Positions 9,732-18,303 of a stretch of 64,000 nucleotides of DNA are shown here, piece after piece; positions within the stretch are counted from its first letter, which is position 1, and every line of letters starts with the position of its first letter. The notes under the pieces are model-generated. The model was given only the letters and a program-made list of their open reading frames with translations. It was not told the DNA's origin and did not search any database. The position numbers and the translations under genes are program-made. Where the stretch lies: NCBI RefSeq assembly GCF_019977735.1, contig NZ_AP025018.1:11040580-11104579 (forward strand), written 5' to 3'. The stretch is from Calothrix sp. PCC 7716. GTDB lineage: Bacteria > Cyanobacteriota > Cyanobacteriia > Cyanobacteriales > Nostocaceae.

Positions 9732-10487
9732 ATGTCTAATCAGTCACGATGGCTTGTCTACCTTTCAGCATCAAAGTTAGAAGCTCATAAACAATGGGTT
9801 AAAGCAGGATTTACGGGAACAGGACGTTTAATAGTTTCTGAGCGCAATTTATCCAAAGCTACCATTCCAGGTGTTGGTCTGATGTCAGCAAAATTCGTTA
9901 AGTGCAATCTAAGCAGTACGAACTTTAGAGGTGGTGACTTGACAGGTATCGAGCTATTAGAGTGTACTTGGGAAGGCGCAAAACTGGAATTGTCAACACT
10001 TGATCAAGCCATTATTAACAATTGTCGATTTTCAGGAGCTTTTCTTTATGTTGTGCATTTTGTCGGAACTGACATACAGGGCGGAGATTGGAGCAAAGCC
10101 GACTTGCATAGGTCAGATTGGACGAATGCCCAAGTGCAAGAAGTCTCTTTTCTAGAAACTCGTTTTCAAGAGACAAAAGTCAATGATGCCCACTTTACTA
10201 GCTGCAATTTCCGACATACGTCCTTTGTGGGAGCAACTGCTTATAATACAATTTTTGAGTACTGCGATTTTCGCTTCGCTGATCTAACTAATTTGCTTCT
10301 TAACAATACTACTTTTTATAAATGTGGATTTTACGGCTGTACAGGCATACCCAAGATGGAAGGACTGTGCAAGATTGTCGAGCCTGATCTATCAGAACAG
10401 TTTAACGGTAGTAAAGTAGTTAGCCCTTCGGAACTGTTCGAGCTTTGGGGCTTAAGAAACAAACCTAATGTTATTGTCCTTCAGTAA
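9732..10487 (+). CDS. Pentapeptide-repeat-like protein
   Basis: 251 residues. Residues 35-195 consist of degenerate pentapeptide repeats with the A/N/D-L/F-x-x pattern (for example SSTNFRGGDLTGIELLE, CNFRHTSFVGA and CDFRFADLTNLLL), expected to fold as a right-handed quadrilateral beta-helix. The N-terminal 35 residues and the last 45 are non-repetitive. It sits eight bases after the serine hydrolase gene and 71 bp before a methyltransferase gene on the same strand. The repeats are more degenerate than usual. Function unknown. Confidence 0.78.
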   Translation: MSNQSRWLVYLSASKLEAHKQWVKAGFTGTGRLIVSERNLSKATIPGVGLMSAKFVKCNLSSTNFRGGDLTGIELLECTWEGAKLELSTLDQAIINNCRFSGAFLYVVHFVGTDIQGGDWSKADLHRSDWTNAQVQEVSFLETRFQETKVNDAHFTSCNFRHTSFVGATAYNTIFEYCDFRFADLTNLLLNNTTFYKCGFYGCTGIPKMEGLCKIVEPDLSEQFNGSKVVSPSELFELWGLRNKPNVIVLQ

Positions 10488-10558
10488 AACTTTGCATCCA
10501 AGAACAGAACTCTCGGAAGCTACTGTATAGTTGTTTATACCGTTTAATATCTAGAACA

Positions 10559-11590
10559 GTGACTGAAAAAATTAGTAGTAATTTACATAACCAGGATTTT
10601 AGCACGATTAACAATCGTATCGCACAGCCAAGTTCTGAGTTGTATACAGTTTTTTCCAAACAGGAAATTTTAAATCTAATCGAAGCTCTGAAAACTCGAC
10701 GCGAAATACCTTTAAAATATTCATACAAAGGAGCAGGCGCCAATATTTGGGATAATTTCTACAGAAAGCTGATTATTCCTAACTGGTATCGCTCGAATGT
10801 AGAGATTCAACTTTTAAGAGACAACTTTGAATATCTTAACGATAATACACAAAACAACCATAAAGTCAATATAATAGATGTAGGCGCCGGAAATTCATAT
10901 CCTGTCAAAGAGTATATTCGTAAACTTGATAAACTAGGCAGGATAGGTAGATATACAGCATTAGATATAAGTGAAGAATTACTCGAAGTCTCAAAAAGCA
11001 ACTTTACAAAATGGTTTCCATTCATAAAATATACAAATAGCTATATTGATATTGAGAATAGCCCTATTCCTGAATACTTATTATATCAACATAATATAAA
11101 TATATTTTTACACTTAGGTGTGACTATTGGTAATCTCCAACATCGAGTCAAAGCATTTAAAAACTTTAGACAAAGTATGGGTGAGAATGATTTATTAGTG
11201 CTAACTAATGAAATTGGTAGTAACTCTCAATGGGATGGAATAGCAAGGGGTGGATGTTACTATCATGCAGAACAAATATATCAATGTATCAATAAGAATA
11301 TTGGTATTCAGCATCAAGACTGCGAGCTAATTAGAAAATATGATGAGAAGACAGATAGTGTAGTAGCCAACTTAAAATTTACTTCTGATTACACTATTGA
11401 TTTTAGTAGTACCGGAATAAATAAAGAGGTAGTGATTTTTAAAGATGAAGAAATTACAATTTGGCGCCATCATAAACACCAACTTCCCGAACTTATTCAA
11501 GAATTAGAACAAGCAGAATTACAACTCGTTCACTACAGCACAAACAAATATAAATCACATATAATGGCAATTTGCAAGATTAAAATGTAA
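10559..11590 (+). CDS. EgtD/DUF2260-like SAM-dependent methyltransferase
   Basis: 343 residues with a class I methyltransferase core: IIDVGAGNSYP at about 105 (SAM binding), a LDISEELLEVSKSNF acidic-loop motif and HLGVTIGNLQHR. The order and the GxTIGN motif resemble the histidine N-alpha-methyltransferase family (EgtD, PF10017). The N-terminal third is divergent and there is no EgtB partner in the window, so ergothioneine synthesis is not claimed. It may methylate a different amino acid or metabolite. The start is GTG at 10559; no suitable ATG occurs nearby. It probably forms a three-gene run with the upstream serine hydrolase and pentapeptide-repeat genes. Confidence 0.72.
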   Translation: MTEKISSNLHNQDFSTINNRIAQPSSELYTVFSKQEILNLIEALKTRREIPLKYSYKGAGANIWDNFYRKLIIPNWYRSNVEIQLLRDNFEYLNDNTQNNHKVNIIDVGAGNSYPVKEYIRKLDKLGRIGRYTALDISEELLEVSKSNFTKWFPFIKYTNSYIDIENSPIPEYLLYQHNINIFLHLGVTIGNLQHRVKAFKNFRQSMGENDLLVLTNEIGSNSQWDGIARGGCYYHAEQIYQCINKNIGIQHQDCELIRKYDEKTDSVVANLKFTSDYTIDFSSTGINKEVVIFKDEEITIWRHHKHQLPELIQELEQAELQLVHYSTNKYKSHIMAICKIKM

Positions 11591-11619
11591 GGTGTATTAT
11601 ATTTTAAAAATTATTAGTT

Positions 11620-11712
11620 CTAAATTGTCCTCTTATTTGAGAGATTAGCATAATCAAGACCTGTCTGCCGTTGAACGATACTTAAATGGTCTGTATCTAA
11701 AATATATTTCAT
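11620..11712 (-). pseudogene. Truncated VapC-type PIN toxin remnant (30 codons)
   Basis: ATG at 11712 on the minus strand follows the antitoxin-like gene's stop by one base. The first 24 residues (MKYILDTDHLSIVQRQTG and onward) match the N-terminus of cyanobacterial PIN-domain VapC toxins, including the first catalytic Asp in LDTD. After that it diverges and stops (TAG at 11620-11622). About 80% of the PIN domain is missing, including the other acidic residues, so it cannot be a working nuclease. A related remnant lies at 13557-13620. Confidence 0.75.
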
Positions 11713-11713
11713 C

Positions 11714-11926
11714 TTATTCTTCGCCTGGATAATCTGCATGACGTATTTCTCGCCCATAGGCTAAAGCCTGTTCAAACGCTGGATTATCCTTTAACGAACC
11801 TGTTATTTGTTCCAACCAATTGGGAGAAGGATTATTAGAACGCTCATTAGACAATTCTTTTCGTAAGTCTGTTACTGCTTTTTCCAAAGCTGCTAGACGT
11901 TCTTCTACAGAAGTATCTGGTGACAT
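11714..11926 (-). CDS. Small antitoxin-like protein upstream of VapC remnant
   Basis: 70 residues: a coiled-coil-like N-terminus (VEERLAALEKAVTDLRKEL), then NWLEQITGSLKDNPAFEQALAYGREIRHAD. This arrangement is common in cyanobacteria immediately upstream of PIN-domain toxin genes, hence the antitoxin label. Here the toxin is reduced to 30 codons one base downstream. The gene itself looks intact, so it is either an orphan antitoxin or not yet decayed. Confidence 0.7.
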   Translation of the reverse strand: MSPDTSVEERLAALEKAVTDLRKELSNERSNNPSPNWLEQITGSLKDNPAFEQALAYGREIRHADYPGEE

Positions 11927-12002
11927 TTGCTTTTGTTTTCCTTTTTTTAACTAACTTAATTATAAGTTATACGCAGCCTGTTCCGCTGCTCCACAAGACT
12001 TT

Positions 12003-12659
12003 TTACCAAATGAAGGGAATGAGCCGCGCACTTGATTTTTGATATTCGGTGTATTCCGGGTATTTGGATGACATTGATTGTTCTTTTTGACTGATGCGCT
12101 GAAGGTATAGTGCGGTTATTGTACTGGGTACTATATATGCCCAAACTGAACCAGCGACGACACTGAAGCTTAGATAACGTAATAAATCACCGAAGTAGTT
12201 TATATTGCGTGACAGGCGCCAGATATTATCCCGAACTAGTCCAGCATTATATTGTTTTGCTGTTAATTTTTGAACGTCGGCAGCAGTGTTGATGAGTGTG
12301 CCAAAAATAAATAGTGGTAATGCTATGAAAGTTGCTGTTATTGATAGTGGGGCAGAGTTAGTAAATGCTAAGTACCCAGGCAAAGCATACAAAACCCCAA
12401 CGAAAAATAGTGAAAAAATGAACCCTATAATTCCTACTTCTTCACTAAACATTTGGCGCCGTTGTGGAAAGAGCCATTGTTCTAATAACCACCATGAGCA
12501 ATAGCTGATATGCAAACACAAATATATTACCTGTCGCGTATCGTGAATGCTATAGATAAAGCTAAAAGCGACTAGTAATACTATAGTCAGAATTTTTGCG
12601 ACATTAATCGCTGTTAGCGCTGTAATTTTGTTAATTGGGGCGTTGGCTGTATCTTGCAT
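12003..12659 (-). CDS. Integral membrane protein, isoprenylcysteine methyltransferase / DUF1295-like
   Basis: 218 residues with about six hydrophobic segments. The C-terminal region (LVRDNIWRLSRNINYFGDLLRYLSF, then YPEYTEYQKSSARLIPFIW) follows the pattern of ICMT-like and steroid-reductase-like membrane methyltransferases, where the Arg/Asn/Tyr stretch and the terminal EYxxxxxRxxPF bind SAM or the substrate. It lies in the plasma or thylakoid membrane. The substrate is unknown. It lies 58 bp downstream of the SDR gene on the same strand, so a two-gene operon is plausible. Confidence 0.75.
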   Translation of the reverse strand: MQDTANAPINKITALTAINVAKILTIVLLVAFSFIYSIHDTRQVIYLCLHISYCSWWLLEQWLFPQRRQMFSEEVGIIGFIFSLFFVGVLYALPGYLAFTNSAPLSITATFIALPLFIFGTLINTAADVQKLTAKQYNAGLVRDNIWRLSRNINYFGDLLRYLSFSVVAGSVWAYIVPSTITALYLQRISQKEQSMSSKYPEYTEYQKSSARLIPFIW

Positions 12660-12717
12660 GATGTACTTTTTTACAAATCGTAATTAAACGTAATCAAATA
12701 TTAATATTGTAATGATA

Positions 12718-13473
12718 TTATTTACGATTTACTAAAGTCGCGCTTGCTTGGTCTACGGGCATTAACATAACTTCGTTGATGTTGACGTGGGCTGGTCGGG
12801 TCGCGCAATAGTAAATGACATCGGCTACATCATCGGGTGTTAATGGTGTGACTCCTTGGTATACTTTTGCTGCGCGTTCGCTATCACCGTGAAACCGTAC
12901 TTCGCTAAATTCTGTTTCTACCATACCTGGGTCAACCGAAGTTACACGAATAGGAGTACCTAGTAAATCTTGTTTTAATCCTTCTGAAATAGATTTAACG
13001 GCAGCTTTTGTACCGCAGTATACATTACCACTGGGATATGTTTGGTGTCCGGCAATCGAACCGATGTTAATCACATGACCCCGTGCGCGCTGTACCATTC
13101 CTGGTACTATATAGCGTGTCATGTAAAGTAAGCCTTTGATATTAGTATCAATCATTTCTTCCCAGTCTTGAAAGGCGCCTTCGTGGAGTTTATCTAAACC
13201 GCGACTTAGACCAGCGTTATTAATTAATATATCTATATCTGACCATTCCGCAGGAAGCGACGAAATAGCAGATTCTACAGCCGCACGGTTACGTACATCT
13301 AGTTCTATTAAATGCACATTAGACGAGTCTATACTTAGCAACTCTACTACCTGTTGTAATTTCTCATATCGACGTGCTGCGAGAATTAATTTGGCGCCAT
13401 TTTGAGCAAAAACCTTAGTACAAGCGGCGCCGATACCACTACTTGCACCTGTAATGAAAACAATTTGATTCAT
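12718..13473 (-). CDS. SDR-family NAD(P)-dependent oxidoreductase (YdfG-like)
   Basis: 251-residue classical short-chain dehydrogenase. The cofactor motif TGASSGIG is at residues 9-16, with NNAG, the catalytic Ser in NIGSIAG, YCGTK (Tyr and Lys), and PGMVETEF after it. The overall sequence resembles the serine / 3-hydroxy acid dehydrogenase group (YdfG). It contains no RGSGR motif, so it is not HetN. It probably starts an operon with the membrane methyltransferase-like gene downstream. Confidence 0.88.
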   Translation of the reverse strand: MNQIVFITGASSGIGAACTKVFAQNGAKLILAARRYEKLQQVVELLSIDSSNVHLIELDVRNRAAVESAISSLPAEWSDIDILINNAGLSRGLDKLHEGAFQDWEEMIDTNIKGLLYMTRYIVPGMVQRARGHVINIGSIAGHQTYPSGNVYCGTKAAVKSISEGLKQDLLGTPIRVTSVDPGMVETEFSEVRFHGDSERAAKVYQGVTPLTPDDVADVIYYCATRPAHVNINEVMLMPVDQASATLVNRK

Positions 13474-13522
13474 AATTGATTAGTTTAAAGAAGAGAAAGA
13501 AAAGGCTTTACCCTTATTAACT

Positions 13523-13553
13523 ATTTCACAATTCGTGGGCGTTGCGTCACCAT
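13523..13553. repeat. Left copy of 31-bp direct repeat flanking the 13.5-17.4 kb segment
   Basis: Matches 17410-17440 with one mismatch (ATTTCACAATTCGT, then GGGCG here and AGGCG there). The right copy encodes the last residues (TMVTQRLRIVK) of the NTF2-like gene; this copy would encode TMVTQRPRIVK and a stop but has no gene body before it. It behaves like a duplicated gene end at an insertion boundary. Confidence 0.8.
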
Positions 13554-13556
13554 AGT

Positions 13557-13620
13557 ACAAATCAAAACCTGTTTTTCGCCGGATAATACTTAGATAGTCT
13601 GTATCTAAAAGATATTTTAT
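13557..13620 (-). pseudogene. Second VapC (PIN) N-terminal remnant
   Basis: The minus strand reads KYLLDTDYLSIIRRKTGFDL, the start of a PIN toxin like the one at 11620-11712. The initiator is ATA instead of ATG, and after about 20 residues the sequence runs into the duplicated end of the NTF2-like gene at 13523-13553. The homology is short but specific. It is non-functional and marks the left boundary of the 13.5-17.4 kb segment. Confidence 0.6.
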
Positions 13621-14006
13621 TCGGGAGCAAGAATAATCTGACAGACAATTTTTTGGGTGTGGATCATACGAACAATTAATGAGTTCATAATTGTTTTTTT
13701 GCTGAAACTATTACTGGACAAGTATTTCGTTTTTGGATTGGCGGCTGGTAAAAGCCGAGCTACTTTCTCCCCTGCGTAAACTGGGTTATAATGCGATAAA
13801 TACTGACACAAACAACCGCAGGTAAGTCATGCTTTATACTTCTAAAAATAAGATTTAGATGGCACATCTGAGTTTCTTAGTAGCGTCTACCAACGTCTAA
13901 AGATTTTGTTTTACTCCTGTTCCCCAACGGTTCCACCGTCAATTTCAAACGCTCGTTAACTTGACACAGGTTTTCCGGGCACAGGTTTTTCTATAGGTAA
14001 AGTCAT
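13621..14006. other. Intergenic leader of the transferred segment
   Basis: 386 bases with no recognisable gene. A 64-codon minus-strand frame ending at 13617 has no family resemblance and is likely chance. It should hold the promoter of the GMC-flippase pair. Confidence 0.4.
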
Positions 14007-15539
14007 ATGATTACTGACATTCTTGACATGGGTGAACTGACGAAACTGCGAGGACAAGTGATTGTCATCGGTTCTGGAATCGCAGGGGCTGAGGTGGCAA
14101 CCTTTTTAGCGCGTCATGGTCGAGGCGTAATTCTGTTGGAAAGTGGACGAGATAAATTTGATCCATCAATCCAAGCGTTAAACGATGTCATCTTCGTAGG
14201 TAAACGCCATCGCGAGTTAAATCCAGACTCTTACTACCATCGATACTTGCCCCCTGAGTTGCGAGGAGTCAGTCGGGTGCGTCAGTTCGGTGGTACGAGT
14301 AATGTCTGGACTGGGAAATGGAAATACCTGCAACCTTCGGATTTTGAAGTTAGACCTTGGGTCGCCTATAGTGGTTGGCCTATTCCCTTCGCCGATCTCT
14401 TGGAACATTACCGTTCTGCGGCAAAAGATTATGGCTTTGGGGATTTAGAAGCGGAGGCCATGCGATCTGAAATTGTGGCACTGCGTTCCAAGATTGCTGC
14501 GGGTGGTTTGAAACTGACCAGTTTCTACTGGGAGGAGACTCCGACACGTACAGCTATTCGCTTTGGTGACGAGATGCGCCGATCTAAAAATTTGCAGGTG
14601 CTGTTGGGCGCGACAGCAACTGAATTGATACTTGATGAGTCTTGCCGACGGGTAACTGCGGTGATGTGTCGCTCGATGGAAGGTCGAGAACTGGTGGTGG
14701 AAGGCGAGACTGTAATTCTAGCAATGGGGGGCTTTGAAACGCCACGGTTGCTCCTGTCTTCCAATCGTCAAATTCCTGCTGGTATTGGCAATGAGCATGA
14801 CCTTGTAGGGCGCTTCTACACAGATCATCCCAAACATCACACTGGAAAACTCTATCCTGGTCATCTAGCGCGACAGTTTGCTCACGAGCTGCAATATGGT
14901 CCCAAACCTCGATTCTGTGTATGCTTTGCCCTGGACGATCAAACCCAGCAAGAACACGAATTGTTGGAACATGTCCTGTACTTGCAACCTATTTACGAAC
15001 GATTTGCAGAGCGTCTGTGGCGAAAAATCCAGGGTCGTCCTGCCTGTCGCGACGGGAATGGTAGGATCGCTAGCTATCGAGTTAAATTTGTCACCGAACA
15101 GGCTCCTCAATTAAGTAGCCGGATCAAACTTGGAACAGAATATGATGTCCTTGGACAACGCAAAATCGAACTAGACTGGTGCTTTACGGATCACGATCGC
15201 CGTTCAATGGCAAAAACTCTAGAACTCTTGACCCAAAGGTTTGCAAAAATCGGGATTGGCACCTTCGACTTTGGGGACGATCCACCGAGTTTGGAGACGA
15301 TGACCGATGCTGCCCATCAGATGGGAACTACCCGTATGGCAAATCGTCCTTCCGAGGGAGTCACCGATACCAATTGTCGCGTGTTTGGTACAGAAAATCT
15401 TTACGTGGCGGGTTCAGCCGTATTCCCTACTGGACCATCCTATTCTCCTACGTTCACAATCCTAGCGCTGGCCCGCCGCTTAGGTCAGCATCTACTCCAA
15501 ACGACAGAAAAATCAGCAAACTATTTACAGGGGGTTTAG
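14007..15539 (+). CDS. GMC family oxidoreductase
   Basis: 510-residue FAD enzyme. VIVIGSGIAGAEVA at about 18-31 binds the ADP part of FAD; the RQFGGTSNVWTGKW segment follows, and the C-terminal GMC part has AHQMGTTRM (catalytic His region) and PTGPSYSPTFTILALARR. Such enzymes oxidise sugars, alcohols or sterols. The base composition is richer in GC than the neighbours and no GGCGCC occurs in the gene. It is followed by a flippase gene, so modification of a polysaccharide or lipid-linked sugar is plausible but inferred. It is not closely similar to the GMC-DUF1080 protein at 1323-3869. Confidence 0.87.
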   Translation: MITDILDMGELTKLRGQVIVIGSGIAGAEVATFLARHGRGVILLESGRDKFDPSIQALNDVIFVGKRHRELNPDSYYHRYLPPELRGVSRVRQFGGTSNVWTGKWKYLQPSDFEVRPWVAYSGWPIPFADLLEHYRSAAKDYGFGDLEAEAMRSEIVALRSKIAAGGLKLTSFYWEETPTRTAIRFGDEMRRSKNLQVLLGATATELILDESCRRVTAVMCRSMEGRELVVEGETVILAMGGFETPRLLLSSNRQIPAGIGNEHDLVGRFYTDHPKHHTGKLYPGHLARQFAHELQYGPKPRFCVCFALDDQTQQEHELLEHVLYLQPIYERFAERLWRKIQGRPACRDGNGRIASYRVKFVTEQAPQLSSRIKLGTEYDVLGQRKIELDWCFTDHDRRSMAKTLELLTQRFAKIGIGTFDFGDDPPSLETMTDAAHQMGTTRMANRPSEGVTDTNCRVFGTENLYVAGSAVFPTGPSYSPTFTILALARRLGQHLLQTTEKSANYLQGV

Positions 15540-15608
15540 TTTTGGGCATTGTTCATCCCAAAAATTACCAGTGTCCAATTTGTGTTAGTATGCCTGAAAA
15601 AAAATGCC

Positions 15609-17114
15609 ATGAAAAAGTCTGATCGCTATTTTGAAACAACAACGCTGCAAGACAATTTGAACCAGCGTTCGGTGCGATCCGGATTAATTGCTGTTGTGGC
15701 TCAACCCTTTAAATTGATTATTGGTTTGGGTGGAACAATTGTGCTAGCACGCCTGCTAAAACCTGCTGATTTTGGATTACTGGCAATGGTTCAGCCTTTG
15801 TTAAGCATGGTGGATAGTCTCAGCAATTTAGGACTAGAAACGGCTACCGTGCAGCGTCAAGATCTGAATCATGAGCAGGCCAGTGCAATATTTTGGCTTT
15901 CCTTGAAAATCAATGCTCTGCTGATTGGTGGGATGATGTTGGCTGCTCCTCTATTAGCTTGGTTTTATCGTCAACCCGAATTGACCCATATTGTACTCTG
16001 TCTAGCGATCGGAGTCACTAGTTTGTGTTTATCGTTTCAGCATATGTCGTTATTGAAACGACATATGCAATTTGAATTGCTGACTACTATCGAATTGGTT
16101 GCCTTGTTTGTGAGTACAGCAGTAGCGATAGCAATTGCCTGGTTAGGCTGGGAGTATTGGGCGTTAATTCTGCAATTAACAGTGGGGCAAGTTATACGAG
16201 GAATTGCTTACTGGATTTTTTGTGATTGGCGACCTGGCACCCCGATCAAATCCTCTGAAATCAAAACAAACTTGCAATCGACCATCTCCTACGGATTACA
16301 CCTCAGTGGCTTTCGTTTCGTCAGTCGATTAGGCATGAAGATGGATCGCATTCTTTTGGGCTATTTTGGAGGAGCTAGTACATTAGGACTATATTCTATG
16401 TCCTATCAGTGGGCTTATTTTCCATTTTGGCAGATTTACTATCCGTTGTTTGACGTAGCGGTTTCCAGTTTTAGTCGAAGTTTGTCCGATGCAGACCGCT
16501 ACCGCAGTTACTGCCGTCGCGCCTTTTTGCTGATTTTTGCAGTTTATATGCCAGCACTGGCCTATCTGTTTGTAACTGCCCAAGAGTTTACCTTACTAGT
16601 TCTAGGTAAGCAGTGGTTGACGGTCGTTCCGATATTTCGCATTTTGACAGTCGCAGTATTTGTTGGCGGGGCTTACCGCGTTACGAAATGGATTTATGTT
16701 TCGTCAGGGGAAACGAAACACCAATTTCGCTGGAGTCTGATTCACACGCCCGTGATGATCAGCGCGACCATCATTGGAGTCAGGTGGGGAGCTTTCGGTG
16801 TCGCACTGGGATACGCGATTGGGATGTGCCTCCTGAGCTACCCTGCTGTGGTTCATTGTGTGAGCAAATCTCCCTTGACTCTTGCCGATTTTTTCAGTTC
16901 TGTTTGGCGACCCGCGATCTCATCTATTTTAGCGGCAACCCTGCTTTATCTCGCTCAATTGATCATGCCGCCTATTCCCCTTTTAATCGCCAGTTTATGT
17001 TTGCATGGTTTTATTTATGCTCTCTTTTATGCCTGTGTTTGGCTGCTTTTACCAGGTGGCTATGCTGAAGCCAAGGATGTTCTGAGGATATTGGCAAGGC
17101 GTAAATTGGGATAG
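15609..17114 (+). CDS. Polysaccharide flippase (Wzx-like, lipopolysaccharide biosynthesis family)
   Basis: About 501 residues with 12-14 hydrophobic segments, typical of the MOP superfamily Polysacc_synt exporters that flip lipid-linked oligosaccharides across the membrane. The start RSVRSGLIAVVAQPFKLIIGLGGTIVLARLLKPADFGLLAM is characteristic (LARLLxPxDFG). The frame is open from 15549, but the ATG at 15609 gives the usual family N-terminus. The gene follows the GMC oxidoreductase by 69 bp, and both lie in the segment without GGCGCC sites bounded by 31-bp repeats. Its product likely exports exopolysaccharide or O-antigen units. Confidence 0.85.
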   Translation: MKKSDRYFETTTLQDNLNQRSVRSGLIAVVAQPFKLIIGLGGTIVLARLLKPADFGLLAMVQPLLSMVDSLSNLGLETATVQRQDLNHEQASAIFWLSLKINALLIGGMMLAAPLLAWFYRQPELTHIVLCLAIGVTSLCLSFQHMSLLKRHMQFELLTTIELVALFVSTAVAIAIAWLGWEYWALILQLTVGQVIRGIAYWIFCDWRPGTPIKSSEIKTNLQSTISYGLHLSGFRFVSRLGMKMDRILLGYFGGASTLGLYSMSYQWAYFPFWQIYYPLFDVAVSSFSRSLSDADRYRSYCRRAFLLIFAVYMPALAYLFVTAQEFTLLVLGKQWLTVVPIFRILTVAVFVGGAYRVTKWIYVSSGETKHQFRWSLIHTPVMISATIIGVRWGAFGVALGYAIGMCLLSYPAVVHCVSKSPLTLADFFSSVWRPAISSILAATLLYLAQLIMPPIPLLIASLCLHGFIYALFYACVWLLLPGGYAEAKDVLRILARRKLG

Positions 17115-17409
17115 TACATTTGGGCGGAAAGAGTTTGATATTTTCACCTTGTAGCTATTCTGCTTGCAATCTACTGTATAAAAAACTACAAAATAAAAAA
17201 GATACCCAATTTATATTGTAGGATGGGGCACCGAAGCCCATCCCACAAGCTAAAGGATTTATTTTTTGGAGTTCCTTAAATTATGGCGCTCCTTAAAACA
17301 TCACCTAACTTTGAAATCCATCGCTTGGTTGGCGGCAAGAGAAGTGGATATAAAAAATCCCAGTTTTTTCAAAAAACCGCTTCTGAAATAAGTCGGGTAT
17401 CTGGACATC
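17115..17409. other. Right intergenic part of the transferred segment
   Basis: Holds a dispersed hairpin at about 17217-17250 (GTAGGATGGGGC, ACCGAA, GCCCATCCCAC). A short open frame at 17283 shows no homology and runs antisense into the NTF2-like gene. No gene is supported. Confidence 0.45.
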
Positions 17410-18217
17410 ATTTCACAATTCGTAGGCGTTGCGTCACCATTGTTGTACCTTCACCACGCATAATTACTGCTGATATCCATCGACTACCAGGAGTTGGAGG
17501 CGCCTGACCAATTTTAAATAACCCACCAGAACTAAGTAATTCAAGATTTACAGGAGTGGGTTTAAGAAGCGTCTCAGGTTTTACTGGTTCTTCTAATGCG
17601 GCGCCAAGAAGGTAATCTTCACCAAGAGGTTCAGAGACAATAGCATCAAAGCTGAATTGCTGCCCGACTTTGACTTGTTGAGGTAATCTAAAATCAATTT
17701 GTGGGGGTTTTGCTCCTGATGTAAGCTGGGTGCGTTCGGATATTATATTCTGTTGTATTATTTGCTGCCCATTAATGCGTTGCTCAGAACGAATTGTGGC
17801 GTTAAGTGCCATATTCTGACTGTTCGCATTTGGTAAACCAGAGATTTGCGTAACTGTTTCGGCAATAACTGTGTTACCTTGTCTTCTCCACGATTGTAAC
17901 TGCGTTGTGTAACGTAATCTTGGATAACGTTGCCACAGAGACACTAAAGCCTTTTCCATGCTTTGGCGGTTTAAGCCATCGCTATGGGTGAAGTTAGGGC
18001 TGTAATATTGCATTACTGCTTTGGTGTTACCCTGACTTGCAGCAGTATCGATTTGTGTTAACAAATTTGTAAGTTCGGCAGGAGCATTTTGTGCCGTACT
18101 AGCTTGGACAGACTGCCAACTAGTGAATAAACTCATTACAAGCAGAAAAAAAGTTAACTTGTGGTTGACTTTGGTACGATACGAGCGTAAAGGTAATAAC
18201 TTAATAAAGTTAGGCAT
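17408..18217 (-). CDS. Exported NTF2/SnoaL-like protein
   Basis: 269 residues. A signal peptide or membrane anchor lies at about 18-40 (HKLTFFLLVMSLFTSWQSVQA-ST), so the protein is probably periplasmic. Residues 45-150 resemble the nuclear transport factor 2 / DUF4440 fold (LLTQIDTAASQGNTKAVMQYY and SDGLNRQSMEKAL). The rest is a beta-rich region ending TMVTQRLRIVK. It is conserved in cyanobacteria but of unknown function. Its last 31 bases are duplicated at 13523-13553. It is divergent from murG, 86 bp away. Confidence 0.75.
   Translation of the reverse strand: MPNFIKLLPLRSYRTKVNHKLTFFLLVMSLFTSWQSVQASTAQNAPAELTNLLTQIDTAASQGNTKAVMQYYSPNFTHSDGLNRQSMEKALVSLWQRYPRLRYTTQLQSWRRQGNTVIAETVTQISGLPNANSQNMALNATIRSEQRINGQQIIQQNIISERTQLTSGAKPPQIDFRLPQQVKVGQQFSFDAIVSEPLGEDYLLGAALEEPVKPETLLKPTPVNLELLSSGGLFKIGQAPPTPGSRWISAVIMRGEGTTMVTQRLRIVK
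17410..17440. repeat. Right copy of 31-bp direct repeat
   Basis: Coincides with the 3' end of the NTF2-like gene (codons for TMVTQRLRIVK) and repeats 13523-13553 with a single mismatch. The 3.86 kb between the copies holds the GMC and flippase genes. Confidence 0.8.
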
Positions 18218-18303
18218 TGCTAATACGTAAGATATTTACTCAAGAAAACTGCGAATTTGTTTTATCTTAATTAAACTAGGGAGTCATACGGGTAAAAGTT
18301 TAG

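Noticed and set aside
12718-13473. HetN candidate (SDR in a putative heterocyst former)
   Set aside because: No RGSGR or ERGSGR in the protein; closer to YdfG.
13617-13811. 64-codon minus-strand frame ending at the VapC remnant
   Set aside because: Its position suggests an antitoxin, but the sequence does not resemble the antitoxin at 11714-11926 or any family I recognise.
15179-15622. 147-codon frame inside the GMC gene
   Set aside because: It is read from another frame of the GMC C-terminal domain, whose conserved motifs are all in the main frame.
17283-17507. 74-codon plus-strand frame
   Set aside because: No ribosome binding site or homology, and antisense to the end of the NTF2-like gene.
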